Shown: piece after piece, positions 32,015 through 43,296 of the stretch
Position numbering within the stretch: the first letter of the stretch is position 1
Layout of the letters: every line of letters starts with the position of its first letter
NCBI GenBank assembly: GCA_022749755.1
Contig: CM040440.1
Location: forward strand, 3,681,769-3,745,768
Source: Azadirachta indica
Taxonomy: Eukaryota > Streptophyta > Magnoliopsida > Sapindales > Meliaceae
DNA length: 64,000 nucleotides
Direction: 5' to 3'
Program-made: the position numbers and the translations under genes
Notes under the pieces: model-generated
Seen by the model: only the letters and a program-made list of their open reading frames with translations
What the model was told of the DNA's origin: nothing
The model's database searches: none

Positions 32015-32688
32015 TGTTTTTTAATTTTGATTTTCCACCCATTTCTCTCTATTTTCTTTTAATTTGTTTATGTTTCTTGTTTCTTCTCTTTCTATATTAC
32101 AGTAAAAGTGTGCGTGCAAGTCATACATATCTTCTTCTTATAGTTTATTACAACGTTTTAGATGTTCCCCCCACGCGCTCCCTCCACGCGTGACCCAAAA
32201 TATTTTGCCTTTCGGGAGATTTTTGAAGTTCACTGGTGTTGTTGTTGACTGCGCACTTCCATTTCATTTCTATTTCCAAATAAGTACAGCTTTTTTTTTT
32301 TTATAGTAATATTCTGTTATGATTCTAACAAAAATTAAATTGTGGTACTCTGTTGAAAGAATATTTTAAACATTTTAAGATAAATAAATTAAATAAAGAC
32401 ATGGTTGAATTTAATAAATCATGTGGAAGAAGAATATTCCATCATCAGTAAAATTATTTTCACAATAAACGGGCATATATTGAATTAAATAATAAATAAT
32501 TATGTTGATTTGCAATGATTCATAAAATCATTTTCAAAGAATATGTTTTATCTTCCGTTAAACTCTTTTAATGAATCATTAAAAAAAAAAAGTAAAGAAT
32601 TCTTAAAAAAAATAAAATAAATAAATAAATAAATTGAAATTGAAAGAAAAGAGTAGGGAAGGGTGCCATGGAGGTGGAGAGTGTGATG

Positions 32689-32805
32689 CACGTGGAAGGA
32701 GCGCACGTGACAGGGATGTTAACCGAAAAAATTAAAAAAAGGCCGGAAACTCAGTAAATTTCAATAATAGCAGCCGCCAGTTTCTTCATAAGGTGAGTTC
32801 ACGTG
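32689..32805. promoter_or_regulatory. Cluster of three CACGTG G-boxes upstream of the SRF gene
   Basis: Exact palindromes at 32689-32694, 32704-32709 and 32800-32805 lie within 117 bases. They are about 0.7-0.8 kb upstream of the inferred transcription start. G-boxes bind bZIP and bHLH (for example PIF-type) factors. Three copies in this AT-rich DNA are more than expected by chance. Confidence 0.45.
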
Positions 32806-35489
32806 CTTGGTCGAATGATTGGCATGGCCTTCCTCCCTCTCCGTCCCCCCGCATGTTTATTTGTCTGTCGATACGGCATGACAACCTTGAACCTCCTAAC
32901 CATATAGCAATAGGATAGAATTATTTCCTTTTTTTGGTTTTTAAATTATTATATTATATTTTATTTGTTTTACGTAACTTTCTTATCATTGGCTATGCAA
33001 TTATATTATTAATATTTAATTATTTATTCTTGATCATCTTCACTTTTTACTTTCAATAAGAAGAATCGCACCACAAGTGAATTTCTTAATTATTAAATAA
33101 TGATTTGTGACAACAGTAATTGCTCTAAGAAAACTCTTTTCTTTAACTATTTTTTTAATAATTTCTAACTATTTTATTATAATTTCTAATTTTTTAAATA
33201 AAAATAAAATGAAAAACTGGGAGCCAATAGAAAAAGTTCAAACGAAAGAATTTAAATTTCAGTGAAGGAGTTAGAAAAAGAAGAATATTAACTCAATATT
33301 ATGAGAGAGAATTTAAAAAAAAAAAAAACAAAATTGATTTTAACGGATAAATTATAAATATCTGCTTGTGTGTAAACGAGTGTGATGGGGACCCATATTG
33401 GGCCAAGAAAGGAATCCAAAAAGCCCATTGGGCCAAATGACCGTTACGAGTGATTGTCATTACTTGCAAGAAAAAAATTTTCCGAGTCAGAAAAGAAAAG
33501 CAACTTTTGAAAAAGCAATTTTTTTATTTTAACCTTTAATCCCCCCTTTCAACGGACAAAAAAATACAAATATTAAAGAAATTTTGGGGTGTCTCGAAAG
33601 GCAAGCGGTCTTTATCTCTAGCTGTCATTCAGCAAGGAATCTTGATCTTAATCTATCTGATAGATAATAATCCCACCGACCAAATTACCGGAAACTCCCT
33701 TTTTGTTATTGGTCATTACTACTAATTTCACTTATTTATTTTTTAATATAATTTTTAATAATAAAATATATAGATATGAGTATTCCACTTACTACTCTAT
33801 CACGAATAAAGAAAGTGTAAAAGCCTCCGTCTGCGTCGGAACAGCATTTTCTAATTTATTATATAGTAAAATAATTATGGTTTTTGATTTCGTTAAGAAT
33901 CTTTTCGCTCCTTTTATTTGAAACATTCTTGTAATTTTATTTAAAATTAGAAGCTTGTTTCTTTTATTTTTATTATCATATTTGGTTAGGAATCTTTTTC
34001 ACTCTTTCTTTCTCAAAATTACACATTTGATAACCTTCTAATTCTTAAATCAACAATTTTTTTTGGTACACAAAATGTAAAGCTATTTGCATAATTATTC
34101 ATACTTAACAATTATTAGTTATCTTATAAATAAAAACAAAATTGTTATGCATTTGCGTCACTCGCGTCTCTTGCTTTGCAATACTCACAAGCTTATTAAA
34201 AATAAAAAATAATAGCCACATTATTAAATATGACCATGAGAATATTAGAAAAAATTTGCCAATAAATTTTAAAACTCTAGTACGTCAATCAAAATAATAA
34301 GGATTGACTGAAAAATACAACATTTTTTAAATTTAAAATTGCATGACAAATATTTATTAAACACAATATATATTAAAAAAAATTGTATAATTCATTAGTA
34401 TTATTAGTGGTTATCAATAGTGGAAATGCAATCATCTAGATGGAGACGAATAGATATAGATAGGAAGATAACTGTCATGATGATCACAAGTGAAGTGTCA
34501 AAGTTTGACTACATTTTAATTTAAGATAAATTGTGTTTACATTGACAAAATCTTGGTCACGAAAATTGACAAAGTCGAAAAAATTAGAAATAAATACGGC
34601 GAAAAGGCCATTTGAGGCAACCAAATAATAATAATCATAATAAAAGACGCATAAAAGAAAGAAAGCAACATTCAAAGGGACTGTTAAGGTAATAATAAAA
34701 CAGGTTCAGTCACTCTCGTTAATTAAGACATTTGCAGTCACTCTTGTAATTTAATCACTTTGTAGTTTATCTTCTCAAATGTTGTGTTCCGTTTGTGTTG
34801 TGTGGTGGGGGTCCACTTATTCTTTCCGATGCTTTTGTCTTATTGGCTGCGATGCAGATTACGCAAAAGCTTTAGAAAAAGACAATTCAGTCTTCCAATT
34901 GATGGATGCCACGTGTACAGAAGGTATACCACCCCACCCGATAAGAGTCCCACTTTTATGATAATCTTTTTCTTTGTATTATGATTGTATCGGCTGTTTT
35001 ATTTATTTAATTTCGTTTGAAAATAAAACTTGTGAAGCAAGTAGGGTCGTCCGCCAATCTCCGTAGACACATGCAACTTAAAACAGTGTAGCGCTCACAG
35101 CTAAGGCGTCAATTGTTTCTGGTCCATTTTCATTTCACGTCACTTTGTTAATTAAATGCATTGCCTGTACTGTATTTTTCCTAACACAAATATTATGTAA
35201 CACAAAATTAATGATCATCAGGATACTATGTTTTGGAAGGTTAGATTCGATTGCAATTGCAATCAGATTCAAATCAATCATCAATCATTGCCAGGCTGGC
35301 ACTTGATGCTGCTACATGTTTCCGGGAATTTTTTTGTTTTTTAAAATATTGATGTGGCACCAAAACTCAACTTGCTTTACCACTTTTTTTGCAACCTGTT
35401 AGGCCCATTCTGTAGTTGGGCTAGCTCTGTCCAGCTAAATGTTTTTGTTAGGATGTCTTTTGTATGTAAAAATAGTCGGAGAATTTTTA

Positions 35490-35804
35490 CTAGTAACTAC
35501 AATTCACCTCCAATTTAAAAAATATGATTGTTTAAAATATTTTAAAAAACTGATCAACTATGTTGTTTAGACGAAAATGATTATATTCCAAAGTATATTT
35601 TTTGTACAGTTTTTATTTAAAAGTATACTTTTGAGTTTGAGGAAATTTTTTTTTTTTATGTTCGAAATATTTTTATAGTCGAAAGTATACTTTCGAATAA
35701 AAATATTTTTGTTTAAAAAAATTTTAGTTGATAATTTTTTTAAAATATTTTAATTTACAATTATTTCTGAAATTGGGAAGGATGTTTGTAAACAACGGTA
35801 GTTT
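35490..35804. mobile_element. Foldback (MITE-like) element, about 315 bp
   Basis: The two halves are imperfect inverted copies. AAATATTTTAAAAAACTGATCAACTA-like sequence near 35537-35566 pairs with TAGTTGATAATTTTTTTAAAATATTTTAA-like sequence near 35725-35753. The outer parts (ACTACAATTCACCTCCAATTT and AAATTGGGAAGGATGTTTGTAAAC-like) also pair. The centre holds CGAAAGTATACTTTCG, a perfect 16-bp palindrome, plus two related GTATACTTT strings. There is no ORF, and no target-site duplication could be fixed. Confidence 0.5.
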
Positions 35805-36293
35805 TTTAAAATAGTTTGAATTTCTATATTTATATAAATATGAAATTTACTCCCACAAAAACAGTCCATTTTAAGGAATGAAAATTCATTTTCTTCAAAT
35901 TTAAGGAATCGAATATCTGTCATAAAAATTAAACAATTAAGATTTAGAATCAATTCTCTTTTTTTTTACCCTTAATTTCTTTTAATACCAACTTCTTTTT
36001 CTGTTTTTGCATTTTTTTTATTTATGAAAACACTACAAATAATTTAGAGGTATTACTTTATATCAATATATTCACGTCATATCACTTGACTAATAGATCA
36101 TATGTCAATTAGATAAAATTTTTGCATATTCTAATGTGATCGAGATTTTTTTAAAATTGTTTTTCATCATTTTTGTAAATTTTGGAAAAGAAGTTTGTTT
36201 TGAAAACCAAGATTATATATTAAAATTTTTAGAAAAATTAATTGAGACGAATAATAGGGATATTCGACACATTGTCCCCAGACCTACAAACAA

Positions 36294-36375
36294 AGCCCAT
36301 AATCACTACATGAAGGCCTATATCGGAGTCCTTAGGAGAAAAGTCCATATTTTTGCAGCCCGTATAAAAAGCCCA
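36294..36375 (+). promoter_or_regulatory. LIP1 core promoter: TATA box and site II-like motifs
   Basis: TATAAAAA at 36363-36370 lies about 170 bases before the start codon. AGCCCA (reverse complement TGGGCT, a site II element of the TGGGCY type) occurs at 36294-36299 and 36370-36375. Site II motifs are known to be enriched in plant nuclear genes for mitochondrial proteins, which fits LIP1. Confidence 0.5.
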
Positions 36376-36539
36376 TATTCACTCAGTGCCGTCACCAACC
36401 AACCGAACTACACCCAATCTCCTAATCTTCGCTTCTTTCCTCACAACCTCACTTCGTTCTCTCTGTCTGTTAACTTCCCTCCTCAAATCAAAGCCACCAT
36501 TGCAGAGAGAGAAATTCATCACAAAAACAAAACTGAACC

Positions 36540-39333
36540 ATGCGATCACGTTTTACTATAGCCCTAGCTCGCACTTTGAACAACACCAGATCCTTTTCAA
36601 CCCCAACCCCAACCGAACCCGCCAAATTCCCGCAAACTCTCGCGGGACTCCGCGCCCGCCTCGCCACCGAGTCGCGGAGCCTCTCCGATTTTTTTGACCT
36701 CCAATCCAACAATTCGTATTCCGTGGAAGTTGGAACGAAGAAGAACGCGCTGCCCAAACCCAAATGGATGAAAGAATCAATTCCTGGAGGAGATAAGTAC
36801 GTTCAGATCAAGAAAAAGTTGCGGGAGTTGAAGCTTCACACTGTGTGCGAAGAGGCCAAGTGTCCTAACCTGGGTGAGTGCTGGTCTGGAGGCGAGACGG
36901 GAACTGCAACTGCCACGATTATGATATTGGGTGATACTTGTACGCGCGGTTGCAGGTAATTGTGGTTTTTTCTTATTCATGAAATGTGGAATGAATTTGG
37001 CTTAAATTTAAGAGTTGAGTTTATTTTTGTTTCGTTTGGTGTAACGAATGGTAAATGATTAGACTGAGTCCATAAATATGCTTCTTTAAGAGATAACTTA
37101 GTAGAGCCATTCCTTACCCAATATACGGGGAAATGCATGTAAAAGAGAAATCTTGAAGTCTTACAGTTGGACCTGCCATTTCAGCTTGTAGACAATTTTT
37201 ATATGCTTGAATCTGGAATTTATATTCAGTTGGTAATATTATTTGAAACTTCAGGTTTTGCAATGTGAAGACGTCGCGTAAGCCTCCTCCACCTGACCCG
37301 AATGAGCCTACCAATGTTGCTGAGGCAATTGCATCATGGGGTTTGGATTATGTGGTGATAACTAGTGTTGATAGAGATGATTTACCTGATCAAGGAAGTG
37401 GGCATTTTTCTCAGACAGTGCGAAAATTGAAAGAACTGAAGCCAAATATGCTTATTGAAGCCTTGGGTATGTATTCTTCTACTGCATAATATCTGAGTGT
37501 CTTTATTGCCCATGAATTTTGTAACTTAATAAGTCAATACTTAAATCTAGCGGGTCTGTCTTTAGGAGAATAAGTACTCTTTTTGCTGCTTTCCATCAGA
37601 ATTTGCTTAGTTTCTTATTTTGTAATTAATGTTACCTACACTGTAATTGTGGTCTAGTTCCCGATTTTCGTGGAGATCGTGGCTGTGTTGAGGAAGTTGC
37701 CAAGTCAGGGTTGGATGTCTTTGCTCACAATATCGAGACAGTTGAAGAGCTTCAAAGTGTTGTGCGGGATCACCGTGCTAATTTTAAGCAATCAATGGAT
37801 GTTCTAATGATGGCCAAAGACTGTGCTCCTGCTGGAACACTAACTAAGACCTCAATAATGTTAGGCTGTGGGGAGACACCTGACCAAGTTCTGAGCACGA
37901 TGGAAAAGGTGAGAGCAGCAGGTGTTGATGTGATGACATTTGGTCAATATATGAGGCCATCAAAGCGCCATATGCCAGTTTCTGAATACATAACTCCTGA
38001 GGCTTTTGAGAAGTATCGAGTGCTTGGCATGGAAATGGTGAGTGTCAACCTGAAATTATGAATATTTTGATTGTAGTGGTTGCTTTCTTTGTTTTATATG
38101 TATATGATTGGTATCATTACTGTATTTTTATCAGTAGCATGGTAATCAATCACGACTGCTATGTTATAGACATAGGTGTGTTTCTGTGTTTCTGATAGTG
38201 TATTTTTGTCTTTATTGCTAAGGTTTAGACACTGGTTGGTTGGTTTGGGTTCTTACTTAATGAATCTAATTAGCTGCATTAGTCTAGGGGCATCTTACCT
38301 AGGTGTTCCATAGGTTCTCTTTTTACAAATGTATCTCACTGGAGGACAGGAGTGACTGGCATGTTAAATTGCAGATCCTTTAGCCCTATTAGTATGTGAT
38401 TGCTGCTGGTATTCCTTAGATTCTTCTGTTGGTTCATATAGAGGGTTGACTGGTCTGAGTTTTATTTGGCTTTCGTAGGCAAGATTTTGCGTCTCATAGT
38501 TCATTTGTTGAGCAAGTTTGTGTTGTGTGTTGCATTTGCTTGTATATGCTTGTTGTCCTTTGGATATGTGAGAGATCCTGTCGGAGAAGTAATGATGCTA
38601 TGGAACTTAGACCTTGTTGAACTGAAATCTTTGATGCTTTCAGGAAAGGTTACAGCAAAAAGGTGGTGTTTTTACATTGCCAATACCACCAGTATAGCGG
38701 TCAAATGTGTGTCAACTGTAGGATGAAAGATGCATTCTAGTAGGTTAATATGTTTTTCTACTCTGCTCTTAGATCAGTTGTGCTCATTGCTTTATCATAG
38801 ACAATGAGGTTGGCCATGGCATCTTCCACCTTCCCCGTGTCCATTCAGGAGATACTTGTTTCGATGACCCTTACAATTTTTGACAATTTTTTTCTATTTG
38901 CACTCTGATTTGAAATTGATTGTTTCCAAACTTTATATGACTGGTTCAACTAGATAGCATGGAATTATTTTTCTTTTTTTATTTCCTGCTTAAAGAAATC
39001 CATGATGTGATGGTCTTTACTTTTTGCTGTCCTTGTGACTTTGTCTTAACAAATAAGTATGTGTTCATATATTTTCTTATTGATCTTGTGATATGTGGCA
39101 AATTAGAATTTTCTAAATTGCTTTAAGATTGAAGTGTTCATATAGTGAATCAGCTGAAAAGCAGAATTAGTCTTAACTTAGAAGAATTAGCCTTAACTTT
39201 TTCAATCTATACTTCAATGGAACAGGGATTTCGTTATGTGGCATCTGGTCCGATGGTCAGGTCATCATACAAGGCGGGTGAATTCTACATCAAATCTATG
39301 ATAGAATCTGACCGTGCTGCATCTTCTTCATAG
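36540..39333 (+). CDS. LIP1: Lipoyl synthase, mitochondrial
   Basis: Four exons, 36540-36955, 37255-37466, 37658-38037 and 39226-39333, join in frame to give 371 residues, the usual length. The first roughly 20 residues are Arg/Ser/Thr-rich with few acidic residues ([15 protein letters not shown]), a mitochondrial presequence. The auxiliary 4Fe-4S cluster cysteines are C103, C108 and C114 ([12 protein letters not shown]). The radical-SAM cluster is C134-x3-C138-x2-C141, and its motif is split by intron 1 (the last Cys is in exon 2). The C-terminal RSSY motif (348-351), whose Ser ligates the auxiliary cluster, is in exon 4. The enzyme inserts two sulfurs into protein-bound octanoyl groups using S-adenosylmethionine, making the lipoyl cofactor of pyruvate and 2-oxoglutarate dehydrogenases and glycine decarboxylase H protein in the mitochondrial matrix. 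The presequence and family wording favour mitochondrial LIP1 over plastid LIP1P. All key residues are intact. Confidence 0.95.
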
Positions 39334-41056
39334 TTCCCAATCTCTTAATGAACCCTTCTTTAATTTCTTTCTTATATACAAAACATGAATCCATTGATAT
39401 GGGTATCATTTTAATGATGATTTTCATCTGTATAAGGCCAATAAGTGTTAGTAAAAGTCTAGAGTAAATTGGTTGATATAGAAGAGAATGAAGAGGTTGT
39501 GACCACAGATAGCCTGTTTGGCTTGTACTTTAGGTTGCATGAGCTTATGCCCGATTGGGTACAGTTGTATTGTTTAATTTTAATTCCGGTTGTATATCCA
39601 ATTTATCGTAATTATTAGATTATTTGTTTCTGCTGGATTTTAGTTGGGCCTTACCCTGGTTTTCTAGCTTTCCCTGCATGGTAGAAGCTGTTCGATTACG
39701 TTCCTAAGCTATCATAGCGCGGAACTGTTTTGATTTGCCTGTTGGAATTTGGTTTAATTCCTAGTCTAGAATTTCATTTTGCCTATTGGGTATAAGTAGG
39801 TGCTATTATCAACTCAGTCTTCCTATTCCTAGCTTACTTACCCTTTATAGGACTTAGAATTGGTTGAGGCCAAATTCAATAGTTCAGTTTAGCAGAGACA
39901 AATATAAGTGCAAAATGCAGTTAAATCTAGTATATTTGTCCATTATCATTGTGGGGGCTGGTGTCTGGTGGCTTTCAGGGTGTTGACAGGCTGGTGCAAT
40001 TTGTTCTTCAACCACCCATTAACACTGCCTGCCTGCCTGACTGCAATATAATACAGTCCTTGACGAGGGTGCATGCTGTAAAGCCTGAAAGTGTTACTTG
40101 GACCACTCTGGTCCATTTTTAGGTGCACCTGGTTTTCTAACTGCTAAAAGTGATCTGGATCGGTTGGTGGCAAGAGGTGCAAAGTTTGGATGAATACCAT
40201 GGTTAAAAGTGAATTCTCAACACATGGATCTCCTGGCTCTCAAACAGGTGAATTCTCAACTTTGTGTAGTCAAAGTTTAAAGTAGACAATTTATGCTTGG
40301 GAAAGTGCAGTAGGTCCCACTACACTGCTATGGCTCTTAAAGCTTGAGGACTGGACCCATGGAATACCTCAAAAGGAGGGGGCACCAAGTACCCCTACAC
40401 CATTGATTTTTTATTTTTCAATTTTGTTGTGTAAGGCAAAAGGCAGACCATTTATAGAATCCTTAAGAACTCTTAAATATATTGCTATCAGTGTATCTAA
40501 GATCTCCCACCCTGTAAAGCTCACGATGTAAAATCATTAATGATAACTTGCAGTTTCTTTTCTGTACTGTTTATACCTAATTAATACACATTGTTCTAAG
40601 ATACCACTTTTAATACATACCCCTTAACATAATTACATCTAATCTGTTTCCCTCGTTTTCTCTCCACCTCTAATTATTTCATAAAGCTCCTAACAACCAA
40701 TTTCCATTCATCTTTTACATAATCCTATCCTATGTGCCTTTGCTCACTCTCAGTGTATTGGGAGATATAAAGTTCCCTTCAAATAAGAGAACACCTCATC
40801 AATGTCTCAGCCTGCATCACACGAACTCCTCTCTCCAGTTCTACCAAAGCCATTTTCCTACACGTTAAAACTTCTCAAATACCTTCCAAAATCCAAACTG
40901 TCAACGATGATGTCGCACATTTCATAGCCGTTGGAATAAAAAAAAAAAAAAAAAAAAAATTCAAACTCACTCAATGCATTTTCTAACACTATTCTCTCCC
41001 CGTCATGTCTAAACAATAACCTTGTACTAGACCACTTGCATGCATTTTCAGCCAAA
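39334..41056. other. Spacer between LIP1 and the MGCC protein gene
   Basis: Contains the LIP1 3'UTR and the promoter/leader of the next gene. A TATAAAG at 40766-40772 is a candidate TATA box about 290 bases before that gene's ATG. A run of 22 A lies at 40938-40959, in the likely leader or just upstream. No other gene is seen. Confidence 0.45.
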
Positions 41057-41890
41057 ATGGGTTGTTGTATTAGCTCCTCCGACAAGAAAAATCCTCATCT
41101 TCCGAATGCTGCATCGATACCCCCTCTTGGATTGGAACCTGACAAAACCCATGTCAGCAGAAGAGCACCGCCACCTTGTCTAGAAGAAGAAACTGTAAAA
41201 GAAGTGGTACTCTCTGAAACTCGCTTAATCAGACCACAAAGCCCGAAAGAGGACACCACCAGCACTCACACGTCCATAATTGAGGAGCACAGCGTTGAAG
41301 CTAAAGATCTGATCAACAAACACGAAGAAGAAACTTCTCAAGTCTCTGAGGTTTCAGAAATACACAGCATAAGCGGGAGTTTCTCCACAACGGCTACTGC
41401 AACAACAACGACAGCAACAACGATAGCTTTAGCAGAGAGAAAAGAGGATGAAGCGATAAGCAAACTGACTACACGAGAAGTGAATCACAGGTCTCCAGCT
41501 ACTAACGTACCAAGAAAACGTCCCAACGCCGGAGAAATCTCGCGAGGAACGAAATCCCCGGCTAAAAGAGTGGAGACGTCACGAGTTATGTCGAGGTCAG
41601 TTCCAGGAAGGGCAATGCAACATAATCTGGGGTCTACTACTGGAGTAAGGAGAGAGAATGCAGAGGGGTCGTCTGTTCGGCGGTCGAGGCCAACGGCTGC
41701 CAGGACGACTTCTACCGGTGGAGTGGCGAGAAGGAGTCCGAATAAGGTGACTGGAACACCGGGTGGCAGGTTAAGGGTGGAGAATGCCGGTACGAAGCAA
41801 GTAAACGACCGCGTTTTGGAGGAGAAGAGTGAGTTAAATGAGTCTCTCGACAACCCTCATGTTTCCTTGGAATGCTTCATCTTTCTGTGA
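41057..41890 (+). CDS. Probably N-myristoylated MGCC protein of unknown function (277 aa)
   Basis: A single-exon frame. An in-frame ATG seven codons upstream (41036) exists, but I choose 41057 because it starts MGCCISSSDKK. Gly2 with Ser6 is a consensus N-myristoylation site, and Cys3/Cys4 next to it are expected S-acylation sites, so plasma-membrane attachment is likely. The rest is low in hydrophobic residues. An acidic Ser/Thr region (about 40-115) includes a Thr/Ala-rich run (TATATTTTATTIALAE-like) around residue 110, followed by a strongly basic Arg/Ser/Pro-rich region (about 125-245; RKRPNAGEISRGTKSPAKR, RRSRPTAARTTS). It ends in a short motif DNPHVSLECFIFL. No enzyme domain is visible and most of the chain looks disordered. 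It belongs to a plant family usually annotated as uncharacterised or serine/arginine-repetitive-like. Confidence 0.75.
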   Translation: MGCCISSSDKKNPHLPNAASIPPLGLEPDKTHVSRRAPPPCLEEETVKEVVLSETRLIRPQSPKEDTTSTHTSIIEEHSVEAKDLINKHEEETSQVSEVSEIHSISGSFSTTATATTTTATTIALAERKEDEAISKLTTREVNHRSPATNVPRKRPNAGEISRGTKSPAKRVETSRVMSRSVPGRAMQHNLGSTTGVRRENAEGSSVRRSRPTAARTTSTGGVARRSPNKVTGTPGGRLRVENAGTKQVNDRVLEEKSELNESLDNPHVSLECFIFL

Positions 41891-42087
41891 ATTTACTCCT
41901 CCTTGAAATTGCTTTTTTCTCCATTTCGGCGTTAAAAAGAAAATTACTTGTGTGTTTTGGGTGGCTTTTGCTTGGTATGGCAAAGAATTAACACATATTT
42001 GGGTTGTGATTTAGTGTAAATTGCAATGTAATTATTAATATTTGGTTAACTTTACCTTGCAGTTGATCTAAGCACAAACTTACTTAT

Positions 42088-42121
<34 letters not shown>

Positions 42122-43296
42122 AGTCGTGTTTTGGGGGTTATTCAAATCTTGAGATTGTAAAATTGTGTATATATGGATCTGGAAATGAAGTGAATGTGAA
42201 ATGTTATGGAGCTTGGAAACGGAGCAGCGAGTATTTACTTGTTGGGATGATTAAGGAGGACAGAGAGACAGAGTGAGCCTTGTCTTCTTCTTCTTATTAT
42301 TTTTTTAAATTTTATGTTTTCATTGTAGACGATGTGAAAATGTGACTTGTACCCGAAAACGAAGACTCTTGTCTAATTACCACTTAAATTGGCTTTCGAT
42401 CATGGCTTGACTAAGAGCAATCCTTCACTCTAAATCCAGTCAAAATTACAAGAAAATAGTAGGCTATCACATTATTTAATGATTAAAAAGCTTTGTGAGA
42501 CTAGGGCGAGGATGAGGATGAGGGCGTTTTCTCTTGCTTAGTTAATTGTTACTTTTTCCTTTCATCTCAACTCGAGATTATGAATTTTCTAGGGATATGC
42601 ATGCCTATGTATGAGCCTCAAAATGTCGCATCCTCTTTTCTCTTTTGGGCTGAGACGAGGGGATCGATAGAGACAGAGACTTCTTAATTTTCCTTGGTAT
42701 GTGAAAGTGAAAGAGAGATTGTAACTAAAACTAACAACGCAAAGCTTCCAAAGCAATACTATATCCATTTCTTGCTGCCCTTACTTTTAGATGTTGTTTT
42801 GTGTATTGTCTCAATTTGTATTCTTTGATATTGCACGACTGCCAAGTTTTCGCTGAAAGTACATTCAAAAAATTTTGAAGCCCTTTTCTTCTTTTCAAAG
42901 AATTTTTCATGTTATATCTTATCAACCCATAACATAACAAAGAAGGCTACAAATCATTGAAAATATATTCACTCCATACTTGTTGTGGACAGTAAAAGTA
43001 AATTCTAGAATCATTTCCCTAGAAAAATGTATCTGATTTAATGGAATAGCATTCAGATCGTTTTGAAAAAAATCAATTCATCATACAAGGAGACATATTG
43101 AGCAGAGAAGCAAAGCCAACATGCAACAATCATCAAGTAAAAATATGCACACATGATGAAATGCACATAACCTTTGGCTTTGTCTCTCTGATATGCATTC
43201 TAGCTTCCTATAGTTGTGACACTAACTTGAGTTCACAAAATGATGTGAACCAGAAATATATTGTGAAAGGCTTCTCTTTTTTCTTCTTTTATACTT
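41891..43296. other. Spacer downstream of the MGCC gene and 3' of the single-TM gene
   Basis: Contains 3'UTR sequence of both convergent neighbours and a (TA)n microsatellite at 42094-42121. No gene is seen. Confidence 0.5.
42094..42121. repeat. (TA)n microsatellite
   Basis: 14 dinucleotide units read directly. Confidence 0.9.

Larger units (their letters stand above)
32015..36362. other. Intergenic spacer between the divergent SRF and LIP1 genes
   Basis: AT-rich spacer between divergent genes. It holds the G-box cluster (32689-32805), a foldback element (35490-35804) and the LIP1 upstream region. Short open frames (33703-33921, 34779-34984) lack family features. No gene is supported. Confidence 0.5.

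Noticed and set aside
38466..38726. 86-codon open frame in LIP1 intron 3
   Set aside because: It lies wholly inside an intron of a clear gene, does not start with ATG, and has no family features.
41485..41853. 122-codon minus-strand frame inside the MGCC gene
   Set aside because: Shadow of the Arg/Ser-rich sense frame; no motif.
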